In this document: positions 6,590 through 14,565 of the stretch, one piece after another
Layout of the letters: the number at the start of each line of letters is the position of its first letter
Position numbering within the stretch: the first letter of the stretch is position 1
Assembly: GCA_018000995.1 (NCBI GenBank)
Contig: JAGNIU010000013.1
Span: 1 to 64,000, forward strand
Reading direction: 5' to 3'
Source: Bacteroidia bacterium
GTDB taxonomy: Bacteria; Bacteroidota; Bacteroidia; B-17B0; Aurantibacillaceae
Length of the DNA stretch: 64,000 bases
Notes under the pieces: generated by a model
Database searches by the model: none
The model's input: the letters and a program-made list of their open reading frames with translations, nothing else
What the model was told of the DNA's origin: nothing
Program-made: the position numbers and the translations under genes

Positions 6590-8889
6590 TTCACCCGTAT
6601 TCCAATAATGCAAACATCATCAATTTGTTCAAGTGTTCCCTTCCAACTTTCAAAGGTTTCACTTATAACTTTTTTCTGCTCGTCCATTGGCAAATGACTA
6701 TTTGTTAATAGCAATTCGTTTAGCTGTTTGTATTTAAATTTCTTTCCTTTCGGTCCGCCAAATTGATCAGCATAACCATCTGTATACATGTATAAAATAT
6801 CACCTTTTTTAACAGGCAAGGCGTTATGTGTAAAATCATCTTCACGAACCCCAATACCAATTGGCATTTTATCGGCGTGATAATCGTTAATAGCGCCGTT
6901 ACTAATTACAATTGGCTTATTATGAGCTGCTGAATAGGTATACTGATTTGTTTTAGAATCAATACATAATAAAATTCCATCCATTCCATCTTTGCCACCT
7001 TCTTTTGAAATGTTTTTTATTAAACGTTTACGCACGTGATTGAATATTTCGTTCGGTTGCTCAATATTTTTTTGAGTAATAGCTTCATTTAAAAATGAAA
7101 TATTCAATAAACTCATGAATGCACCCGGAACACCATGTCCGGTACTATCGCAAGTGGCTAAATAAAAACGATTGTCCTTTAAAGTAGCCCAATAAAAATC
7201 ACCACTCACAATATCCTTTGGTTTAAAGTAAACAAAATGGTCGGGCAAATTTTTATTCAGAAACGATTCTGATGCCAAAATTGTTGTTTGTATCCGCTTC
7301 GCATACATAATTGAATCCACAATCTCTTTTTGCTTCTCTTCAATTACATTTTTTTGTTTTACCACCTCTGCAGTACGTTCTTCTACCTTTTCCTCCAAGG
7401 TGTGGTTCATGTGACGTAAATCGCCAATTAATTTTCCAATGGAGCCTTGCATTTTTTTAAAACTATCTGCCAATGTTCCTATTTCATCTTTTCTTCCAGT
7501 TGGAATTTCGATGTCTAAATTTCCGTTTCCTAATTCTTGTGCATCAATCGTCAATTCTTTTAAGGGACGAGTTATTTCTCGCGACACAAAATAAGAGGTA
7601 GCAAAAACAAATAGCAATAAAACAGCAAAGGCAGTAATAATGTTATTGCGTAATGTGTTTACTTCTGCAAAAGCTTCTGCCTCATCAATCTCACTTAAAA
7701 TAACCCACTGCATATTTAAAATATCGAGTGGTTTGAATGCAGATAAAACCGATACACCCCGGTAATCATTAAAAATACGAGTATCGCTTACTCCTTTCAA
7801 AGCTTCTTCAGTACCTTGTGTTTTTACTTCTTGTAAGCCAATAGTGCTGTTAAAGTTTTTTATTTTAGAAATAGTTTTTGGGTCTACTTTTAAATCCGCC
7901 AACATCTTAAAATAATCCGTGCTGTCTTCAATTAAAAAACGCGATTGATTCCGAATAGTGTAATCCTCCGCAACAATATAAGTTTCACCTGTTGCTCCTA
8001 AACCCATTTTTGCCCATTGCTGTTTGTTGGTCATGATATCATTAATTTTATCAATAGGCATTTGAAAAACTAAAACGCCAATTTCAGTATCGCCATCAAA
8101 AATAGGTGCTGCAATAAATGAAGAAGGCGCATTATAAGATGGATGATATGGTTTGTAATCCACTAAACGGATTTCTGATTTATTTTTCGCATCTTTTACA
8201 GCATTAAATGCTGACGCTAAATTGGTGTTACGGTGAGGGCCATCCAACAAACAGGAAGCAAAATCAACTTCCTTATAAACTGTATAAACTATATTACCGG
8301 TTTTGTTATCAATTAAAAATATATCATAGTAGCCAAATTTTTCTAAAAAGTTTTTTATAACAGGATGGTATTTAGCATGTGCATTCGTATATGCACTTTC
8401 TTCATTACTCCGTAAAAATTTATGTTTAACTCCAATATTATTTGGGTTATCGATAATGTATTGATTCTGCAAAACAATAGCTTCGGGGTTGCGCGATGTC
8501 TCTTCCTCTATCACCGTTTTTACTTCCATGTTTTTGTTGAGGCGCGGCAAGACTTCGTTATTAAAATACTGATTAGATTTTTCCTTAAGTGCTTTTAATT
8601 TTTCATCATCAATTTTTAACTCAGCACAAATAGTATTGTAACCATTTTTAAATTCTTTCATCGCTTCAATCATCATCGGATTTTCGGCGCTTGTACTTAA
8701 TTGATCTTGTATAATTTGAAAATAGTCTTGGATTTGGCGTGATTTCATTTCACGCACTGCCGTTAACTTTTCGAAGGATTGTTTTTCGAGTGAACTTTTG
8801 GCGCGATTATAACTGATAACGCCAATAACTAACATCGACAGAAAGGCAATGGCAAAAAATGTAACAGTAATCTTTACTCCGATTTTCAT
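6586..8889 (-). CDS. Cache-HAMP SpoIIE/PP2C serine phosphatase
   Basis: A 767-residue sensor phosphatase. A membrane segment at about residues 8-28 is followed by a large periplasmic Cache-like domain (about 35-410), a second membrane segment (about 417-437), HAMP (about 438-492), a coiled coil and a SpoIIE domain (about 545-767) with GDFYW, CDSTGHGVPGAFMS, GGKDGMDG, TDGYADQ and DDVC. Its C-terminal 70 residues closely resemble those of the downstream phosphatase, pointing to a tandem duplication of the output domain with exchange of sensor modules. The stop overlaps the next ATG (ATGA), so the two are probably translated together. The ligand is unknown. Confidence 0.88.
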   Translation of the reverse strand: MKIGVKITVTFFAIAFLSMLVIGVISYNRAKSSLEKQSFEKLTAVREMKSRQIQDYFQIIQDQLSTSAENPMMIEAMKEFKNGYNTICAELKIDDEKLKALKEKSNQYFNNEVLPRLNKNMEVKTVIEEETSRNPEAIVLQNQYIIDNPNNIGVKHKFLRSNEESAYTNAHAKYHPVIKNFLEKFGYYDIFLIDNKTGNIVYTVYKEVDFASCLLDGPHRNTNLASAFNAVKDAKNKSEIRLVDYKPYHPSYNAPSSFIAAPIFDGDTEIGVLVFQMPIDKINDIMTNKQQWAKMGLGATGETYIVAEDYTIRNQSRFLIEDSTDYFKMLADLKVDPKTISKIKNFNSTIGLQEVKTQGTEEALKGVSDTRIFNDYRGVSVLSAFKPLDILNMQWVILSEIDEAEAFAEVNTLRNNIITAFAVLLLFVFATSYFVSREITRPLKELTIDAQELGNGNLDIEIPTGRKDEIGTLADSFKKMQGSIGKLIGDLRHMNHTLEEKVEERTAEVVKQKNVIEEKQKEIVDSIMYAKRIQTTILASESFLNKNLPDHFVYFKPKDIVSGDFYWATLKDNRFYLATCDSTGHGVPGAFMSLLNISFLNEAITQKNIEQPNEIFNHVRKRLIKNISKEGGKDGMDGILLCIDSKTNQYTYSAAHNKPIVISNGAINDYHADKMPIGIGVREDDFTHNALPVKKGDILYMYTDGYADQFGGPKGKKFKYKQLNELLLTNSHLPMDEQKKVISETFESWKGTLEQIDDVCIIGIRVK

Positions 8890-8970
8890 ATGTAGGCAAC
8901 GACTTACTAAAATAAGGGTTTTAATGCAAATAATGTAAAATTTGTTCCTTTAAATAAATTGATAAATGTG

Positions 8971-8978
8971 TATGTTTG
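8971..8978 (+). promoter_or_regulatory. -7 promoter box (TATGTTTG)
   Basis: TATGTTTG fits TAnnTTTG and ends 9 nt before the ATG at 8988. A TTTG at 8941-8944 is the only upstream candidate and its spacing (26 nt) is long. Confidence 0.5.
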
Positions 8979-8987
8979 ACCTCAATA

Positions 8988-9797
8988 ATGGAGACCATCA
9001 TTGCATTCAGTTTGTTTTTAGTAATAGGACTTGTTCTCGGTCTTATTGGTGGTGGTGGCTCTATATTAAGTGTACCGGTTTTGGTGTATTTAATGCATTA
9101 TCCCGCTGAAGAAGCAACAGGTTATTCCTTATTTATTGTTGGTATTACCTCCTTAATTGGTGGTTTTGCCTTTATTAAAAGAGGCGATATTAGCTTCGAA
9201 TCGCTTGTTCAATTTGCTGTACCCTCGTTAATTACCGTTTTTTTAGTACGAAAATACCTTATTCCATATTTACCGGAAGTGTTTTTTACCATTGGTGATT
9301 ACGCTGTTACAAAACAGCTTTTTATTATGTTACTTTTTGCTGTTTTAATCGTTCTCTCCTCGTACAGCATGATTAAAAAACAGAAACCAAATTACCGTAC
9401 TGATGCTATGTGGGAAGAGTTTTCGAAATCACCAATACGCGTTTATTTTGTGATTTTATTAGCCATTTTAGTTGGATTTTTAACAGGTTTTGTTGGTGCA
9501 GGCGGTGGCTTTATTATAGTACCCGTTTTATTGTTTTTTCTGAGAGTTCCGGTTAAAAAATCGATTGGCACCTCACTATGTATCATCGCACTTAATTCCT
9601 TAATAGGTTTTACAGGCAATTTGGGTCATTTACAGATAGATTGGAACTTATTGCTTACAGCTTCTGCAATTTGCGTGGCCGGTATCTTAGTTGGGAATGT
9701 AATTTCAGTCAAAATTTCGGCACATAAACTCAAGCCTGCCTTCGGGTGGTTTACCCTTATTGTCGGTATCTTTGTAATAGTAAAGGAACTTTTTTAA
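8988..9797 (+). CDS. TauE/SafE family sulfite/anion exporter
   Basis: A 269-residue polytopic membrane protein with two internally similar halves, each opening with the Gly-rich TauE signature (LGLIGGGGSILSVPVL near the start, GFVGAGGGFIIVPVLLFF about residue 165). The ATG at 8988 is preferred over an in-frame TTG at 8976 that lies inside the promoter box. Family members export sulfite, sulfonates or related anions. It is 10 bp upstream of a persulfide dioxygenase-rhodanese gene, so export of sulfite made by that enzyme is the likely job (inference from adjacency). Confidence 0.87.
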   Translation: METIIAFSLFLVIGLVLGLIGGGGSILSVPVLVYLMHYPAEEATGYSLFIVGITSLIGGFAFIKRGDISFESLVQFAVPSLITVFLVRKYLIPYLPEVFFTIGDYAVTKQLFIMLLFAVLIVLSSYSMIKKQKPNYRTDAMWEEFSKSPIRVYFVILLAILVGFLTGFVGAGGGFIIVPVLLFFLRVPVKKSIGTSLCIIALNSLIGFTGNLGHLQIDWNLLLTASAICVAGILVGNVISVKISAHKLKPAFGWFTLIVGIFVIVKELF

Positions 9798-9807
9798 ATA
9801 TAAGAAT

Positions 9808-11208
9808 ATGCATATAGAACAGATTTACACAGGTTGTTTAGCGCAAGGCGCTTATTACATCCGTTCAGAAAACGAAGCGGCTATTATTGACCCTTTACGC
9901 GAAACTCTACCATACACTTCACGTGCCGAAAAAGACGGTGTGAAAATTAAATATATTTTTGAAACGCATTTTCATGCAGATTTTGTTTCAGGTCATGTTG
10001 ACTTAGCTAAAAAAACCGGAGCGAAAATTGTATTCGGCCCCAGCGCAAAAACCAATTACGAAAGTTATGTAGCCAAAGATGGTGAAGAATTTAAAGTAGG
10101 AAAGATCACTATAAAAGTTTTACATACACCCGGACATACTTTAGAGTCATCTACTTTTTTATTGCTAGATGAAAATAATATTCCGCATTCTATTTTTAGT
10201 GGTGATACTTTGTTTATTGGTGATGTTGGTCGCCCCGATTTAGCTATTAAAAGTGATTTAACTCAGGAAGATTTAGCAGGAATGCTTTTTGATTCGTTAC
10301 AAACTAAAATTAAAACGCTTCCTGATAATGTAATTGTTTATCCTGCACACGGAGCAGGTTCTGCTTGTGGCAAAAACATGAGTAAAGAAACATTTGATAC
10401 TTTAGGAAATCAAAAACAAAAAAATTATGCTTTGGTAATGAATTCGAAAAAAGATTTTATTACTGAATTAACTACCGGCATTTTACCTCCACCACAATAT
10501 TTTTCTAAAAACGCCATGCTAAACAAAACCGGTTATTCGGCTTTTGATGATGTTATGGAAAAAGGAAGTAAAGCATTATCCCCTGCAGAATTCGAAGCTA
10601 TTGCAAACTCTGGCGATACTTTAGTTTTAGATGTACGCAAGTCTGAAGAATTTGCAAAAGCTCACATACCAAATTCTATTTTCATTGGTATCGACGGACA
10701 ATTTGCCCCATGGGTAGGTGCTTTAATTACAGATTTAAAACAACCTATTGTTTTAGTTGCACCTGCCGGACGCGAGGAAGAAGTGGTGATGCGATTAAGC
10801 CGTGTGGGTTATGATAATTGTGTTGGTTATTTAAAAGGTGGTATTGATGCCTGGAAAAATGCAGGTAAAGAATTATCGAGTATTACTTCTATTACAGCTG
10901 AAGAATTTGCAGGAAAAATTAATAGCGGCATCACTGTTTTAGATGTGAGAAAGCCGGGTGAATACAGTAATCAGCACCTTAAAGATGTGCCAAATTTACC
11001 TTTGGATTTTATTAATGATTGGACCAGTACTACAGATAAAAACAAAGAATATTATATTCATTGTGCCGGTGGTTATCGCAGTATGATTGCAGCTTCTATT
11101 CTTAAGGCAAGAGGCTTTGATAAGTTAGTGGATGTTGCCGGAGGTTTTGCTGCTATCAGTAAAACTAGCGCCCCACTTACTGAAGTGAGTTCTTGCTCTA
11201 AATCATAG
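9808..11208 (+). CDS. Persulfide dioxygenase-like MBL-fold protein with two rhodanese domains
   Basis: A 466-residue cytoplasmic fusion. Residues 1-230 are a metallo-beta-lactamase fold of the ETHE1/persulfide dioxygenase type: THFHADFVSGH, HTPGHT, FSGDTLFIGDVGRPD and PAHGAG carry the metal ligands. Two rhodanese domains follow (about 258-350 and 362-460). The second has a proper Cys loop, HCAGGYRS, at about residue 419. In the first, the loop reads VAPAGRE, so the catalytic Cys is absent. The enzyme is expected to oxidise glutathione persulfide to sulfite, with the active rhodanese moving sulfane sulfur. The upstream exporter fits that pathway. A nested hairpin after the stop probably ends the transcript. 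Confidence 0.88.
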   Translation: MHIEQIYTGCLAQGAYYIRSENEAAIIDPLRETLPYTSRAEKDGVKIKYIFETHFHADFVSGHVDLAKKTGAKIVFGPSAKTNYESYVAKDGEEFKVGKITIKVLHTPGHTLESSTFLLLDENNIPHSIFSGDTLFIGDVGRPDLAIKSDLTQEDLAGMLFDSLQTKIKTLPDNVIVYPAHGAGSACGKNMSKETFDTLGNQKQKNYALVMNSKKDFITELTTGILPPPQYFSKNAMLNKTGYSAFDDVMEKGSKALSPAEFEAIANSGDTLVLDVRKSEEFAKAHIPNSIFIGIDGQFAPWVGALITDLKQPIVLVAPAGREEEVVMRLSRVGYDNCVGYLKGGIDAWKNAGKELSSITSITAEEFAGKINSGITVLDVRKPGEYSNQHLKDVPNLPLDFINDWTSTTDKNKEYYIHCAGGYRSMIAASILKARGFDKLVDVAGGFAAISKTSAPLTEVSSCSKS

Positions 11209-11220
11209 CTCTCTAATTTT

Positions 11221-11293
11221 GCCACAAAAACACTAAGGCTCTAAATCCCACTAAAACATTTGGTGGGATTTTGTGTTTTTGAGATTTTGTGGC
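11221..11293 (+). terminator. Nested hairpin terminator
   Basis: Inner stem AATCCCAC (11244-11251) pairs with GTGGGATT (11263-11270). An outer CAAAAACAC (11225-11233) pairs with GTGTTTTTG (11273-11281), and GCCACAAAA (11221-11229) can pair instead with TTTTGTGGC (11285-11293). The two outer pairings compete, so the structure may have alternative forms. A T-run follows the inner stem. Confidence 0.7.
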
Positions 11294-11309
11294 GTACATT
11301 TGATGAACA

Positions 11310-11687
11310 ATGTTCAAAGACACCAAACTATACAGCATACTCGCCAACAAATGTCCTCACTGTCACAAAGGGCAATTTTTTAAAAGTAAACATCCTTACG
11401 ATTTTTCTCATTTTGGGAAGATGAATAGTGAATGTGATGTTTGCAAAGAAGGTTTTGAAAGAGAAAGCGGTTATTATTTAGGCGCCATGTACGTTAGTTA
11501 TGGCATGAACATTGGACTAGGCATCGGATTGTTTTTACTAACTGTTGTCTTGATGAATTTAGATACGCTCACTTTCCTGTTTATTTTTTTAGGAACAGTG
11601 TTAGTTCTTTTCCCATTAAACTTTTGGTTGTCACGATTGATTTGGATAAATCTTTTTGTGAAGTACGATAAGAAGCTTAATAACTAA
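11310..11687 (+). CDS. DUF983 family membrane protein
   Basis: A 125-residue protein with two zinc-ribbon-like Cys pairs (CPHCHKG at about residues 15-21 and CDVCKEGF near 44) followed by two membrane segments, the layout of DUF983. Function of the family is unknown. The ATG at 11310 gives the usual length. Its last 11 bp overlap the 3' end of the minus-strand GNAT gene, a convergent pair. Confidence 0.82.
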   Translation: MFKDTKLYSILANKCPHCHKGQFFKSKHPYDFSHFGKMNSECDVCKEGFERESGYYLGAMYVSYGMNIGLGIGLFLLTVVLMNLDTLTFLFIFLGTVLVLFPLNFWLSRLIWINLFVKYDKKLNN

Positions 11688-12933
11688 GCGTCTCCTCTTT
11701 AAAAGGATTTCTTGGAATCCAATCACTTGGTTGCAGGAAACTGATAAATGGTTTTAATACCATTCTTGAAACTGTATTCTGTGGTTTTATATAACAGGTT
11801 AATTCTTGTGCACGGGCACCAATAGTACTTTTAATTTCGCCGGCTGTACGTCCTAAATTTAAACGCTGCTTTTTTAAAGTGATAGCTTGCTCTAAAAAAT
11901 TATACAAAATGTTTTGGTACAAATCAATTTCTTTATTTAATTCATAATCAAAGCCAATATAATGCGCCTCTAAACAAGAATCAGAAATATCAATTCCCGA
12001 TGTAAAGGCCACTAAGTTTCCATTGTAATAAAAAGCCGTAACCGTAAATCGTTCGGCAAAATTTTGTTTACAATCCAAAAAATAATTCTCCGGCAACTTT
12101 ACCAATTTAAATTTAGCGTGATTATAAACTTGCTCGTATAACTTATAAATATTTTTATTCTCTGCTTTCAATTCTGCTTCCGTAAAAGTTTTTACTTCGA
12201 GATTCGCTCCGTGTTTCAAAATAGTCTTAGCGCGGTTGCGGTATTTTTTCGAGAATAATGCAATGTATTCGCTCACAGAATTTACTTGTGCAGGGATATC
12301 CACCACCATATTGGGCTCCACACTAAATTCAATATATTTTTCACGGTTAAAAAAACATTTTGATTGTTTTAGTACCGGTGATTCAAAATCTTTTACTAAC
12401 ACTGCTGATACTTTTCCGCGTAATTTTTCTTTGCTACCTAAACGCTCTATTAAATCTTCAATAATTCTAAACTCTTCCGCTCTGCTTAATTTATCTTTAA
12501 ATAAAAAAGCGTGTTCGCCACTCACTACATTATTACCACAAGTTAGTAAGCGCATAATCACTTCATCTTTATTATTGTCGATATAATTCTCAAATAATTG
12601 AGCGCGCTTCGATTTTAGGGTGTTGATTTTACTGTCTAACAAATCACCAAAAGCACCGGCTTGAAAATCTATTACCTGAAAATAAGCAATAGCAAATGGC
12701 ATAGCGTGCTTGTAAATAATAATGTAACGGGATTGGAAATTTTTGCCGGGAATGGATTCGAAGGTTTTTAGATAGTTTAAATCCAAAAAAATATTTTTTC
12801 GTTGAAGCACTTCATCCCAATGATTTTTTTCCACATCGTCGGCCGAATCAAAACTCACAAAACTTAATTCGTTCTCTAGTTTATTCGATCGGTGATAACC
12901 GGCCAGTTTTTCTATGTGTTTGCAAAAAAACAT
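11677..12933 (-). CDS. GNAT-superfamily / FemAB-like acyltransferase
   Basis: A 418-residue protein with a C-terminal acyltransferase region: TVTAFYYNGNLVAFTSGI, then AHYIGFDYELN, then LNLGRTAGEIKSTIG. This resembles the FemAB-like GNAT proteins often annotated as peptidoglycan-biosynthesis related. There is no signal peptide or clear membrane segment. It lies 32 bp downstream of the APS kinase-like gene on the same strand and is probably co-transcribed. Substrate unknown. Confidence 0.65.
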   Translation of the reverse strand: MFFCKHIEKLAGYHRSNKLENELSFVSFDSADDVEKNHWDEVLQRKNIFLDLNYLKTFESIPGKNFQSRYIIIYKHAMPFAIAYFQVIDFQAGAFGDLLDSKINTLKSKRAQLFENYIDNNKDEVIMRLLTCGNNVVSGEHAFLFKDKLSRAEEFRIIEDLIERLGSKEKLRGKVSAVLVKDFESPVLKQSKCFFNREKYIEFSVEPNMVVDIPAQVNSVSEYIALFSKKYRNRAKTILKHGANLEVKTFTEAELKAENKNIYKLYEQVYNHAKFKLVKLPENYFLDCKQNFAERFTVTAFYYNGNLVAFTSGIDISDSCLEAHYIGFDYELNKEIDLYQNILYNFLEQAITLKKQRLNLGRTAGEIKSTIGARAQELTCYIKPQNTVSRMVLKPFISFLQPSDWIPRNPFKEETLSY

Positions 12934-12965
12934 TCTTATAAAAATACCAAGTATTAAAACGTTAA

Positions 12966-13493
12966 TTAGTGTAAATTTCTTAAAAAAGCATAAAGCGCTT
13001 CAACACTCTGGTTCTCCGACTGGTTTTGTGTATCAATAATGAAATGCGCATCTTTCGGCACATCAAATGGAGCCGAAATACCTGTAAAATTTGGAATTTC
13101 CCCTTTAAGGGCTTTTCCATATAAGCCCTTTACATCTCTGTCTTTACATACTTCCAGCGAAGTTGAAATATGAACCAATTTAAATTTATCTCCCAAAATT
13201 GATTTAGCAATATCCCTTAAATCGTTAGTCGGGGTAATTAAACTGCAAATAACAATAAAGTTATTGGTGCATAGTAGTTTAGCGATTTCAGCTGTTCGTC
13301 GTATGTTCTCTTTGCGGTCGGTTTCCGAAAAACTTAATCCGGCGTTAATACCATTCCGTAATACATCTCCATCCAAAACTTCACACAAAATATTTTCGTC
13401 TTGCAGCTTTTTTTCAAGCGCATAAGCGATAGTTGATTTTCCGGCACCCGAAAGTCCCGTCATCCATAAAACTACAGGTGTAACAGCAGGCAT
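12966..13493 (-). CDS. cysC: Adenylylsulfate kinase-like protein
   Basis: A 175-residue P-loop kinase of the CysC family: GLSGAGKS at residues 13-20, LDGDVLRNG (40-48), GLSFSETDRKENIRR (52-66) and KGLYGKALKGEIPNFTGIS in the C-terminal part. Canonical enzymes phosphorylate APS to PAPS. The usual S-P-[YF]-R stretch before the conserved R-D is here TPTNDLRD (about residues 87-93), losing an aromatic and an Arg thought to contact substrate. No cysD/cysN or sulfotransferase is in the window. It may be a true PAPS supplier for sulfation or a diverged kinase; the symbol is given on family grounds. Confidence 0.75.
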   Translation of the reverse strand: MPAVTPVVLWMTGLSGAGKSTIAYALEKKLQDENILCEVLDGDVLRNGINAGLSFSETDRKENIRRTAEIAKLLCTNNFIVICSLITPTNDLRDIAKSILGDKFKLVHISTSLEVCKDRDVKGLYGKALKGEIPNFTGISAPFDVPKDAHFIIDTQNQSENQSVEALYAFLRNLH

Positions 13494-13559
13494 AATTATT
13501 CAATAAATTTAAGCTTAAAGAAGCAAAAAAAGAATTATTTTTATAGAGAATTGAGGAAT

Positions 13560-14450
13560 ATGGAATTAATAAAGAGCCCTTCAGTAGATCAGGTTGGAAT
13601 TGAGGAAAGAATAACCCGGTTTAATACCAGAAGTATAAAAAAACACAGCAAAATTCAAGGCTTAAAGTTGGCCTTGAACATGATTGATTTAACTACACTT
13701 GAGGGAAAAGATACCGAAGGAAAAGTTAGACAAATGTGTTACAAAGCCATGCACCCGGCCGATCACATCACCGGTTTACCAACCGTAGCAGCAGTTTGCG
13801 TTTATCCCACGTTTGTGAAGGTGGCAAAAAAAGCTTTAGAAAATTCGAACGTAAAAGTAGCATCCGTTGCAACTGCATTCCCAAGCGGAAATTCAACTTT
13901 AGAAATAAAATTAAACGATACAAAATTAGCAGTTGATGACGGTGCTGATGAAGTAGACATGGTAATTAGCCGAGGCGAATTTTTAGAAGGCAATTATAAT
14001 TTTGTGTTTGATGAAATTGCTGCCATTAAAGAAGCTTGTGGTAAAGCACGTTTAAAAGTAATTTTAGAAACAGGTGAGCTGTGTACTTTAGATAACGTTC
14101 GTAAAGCATCCGACATAGCTATTTTAGCAGGAGCCGATTTTATAAAAACATCAACAGGGAAAATTCAACCCGCTGCAACAATGCCTGTCACTTTAGTGAT
14201 GTTACAAGCGATTAACGATTACTATCACAAAACAGGAAAAATGATTGGCATGAAACCGGCAGGTGGAATTTCAACTTCAAAAGTAGCTTTACAATATTTA
14301 GTAATGCTACACGAAACATTAGGAAACAAATGGCTAACAAACGAATGGTTCCGTTTTGGCGCCAGCAGTTTGGCTAACGATATTATTTTACAATTAGGTA
14401 AAGAACAAAAAGGCGTTTATTATAGTAAGGATTATATCAGTAATGATTAA
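13560..14450 (+). CDS. deoC: Deoxyribose-phosphate aldolase
   Basis: A 296-residue DeoC/LacD-fold aldolase with DDGADEVDMVIS, LKVILETGEL, GADFIKTSTGK (Schiff-base Lys) and MKPAGGIS. It splits 2-deoxyribose 5-phosphate into glyceraldehyde 3-phosphate and acetaldehyde in nucleoside catabolism. The ATG at 13560 is chosen over an in-frame TTG at 13551. The aldehyde dehydrogenase immediately downstream could oxidise the acetaldehyde. A 57-66 bp divergent region separates it from cysC. Confidence 0.95.
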   Translation: MELIKSPSVDQVGIEERITRFNTRSIKKHSKIQGLKLALNMIDLTTLEGKDTEGKVRQMCYKAMHPADHITGLPTVAAVCVYPTFVKVAKKALENSNVKVASVATAFPSGNSTLEIKLNDTKLAVDDGADEVDMVISRGEFLEGNYNFVFDEIAAIKEACGKARLKVILETGELCTLDNVRKASDIAILAGADFIKTSTGKIQPAATMPVTLVMLQAINDYYHKTGKMIGMKPAGGISTSKVALQYLVMLHETLGNKWLTNEWFRFGASSLANDIILQLGKEQKGVYYSKDYISND

Positions 14451-14462
14451 AATGAATACTTG

Positions 14463-14544
14463 AACAATAGAACATCTGAACAATTGAATGGCGAATTAAC
14501 AACTTCTAAATTCAATTGTTCGCTTGTTCAAATGTTCTAATGTT
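14463..14544. repeat. 8-bp-period inverted array, element A
   Basis: Left arm: three 8-bp units AACAnnnG (14463-14486) plus a decayed fourth. Right arm: four 8-bp units CnnnTGTT in perfect register (14513-14544). The units are reverse complements, so the element can fold into a long imperfect hairpin. It fills most of the gap between deoC and the aldehyde dehydrogenase gene. Confidence 0.75.
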
Positions 14545-14565
14545 TTAAGAAGAGTACCATAAGAT

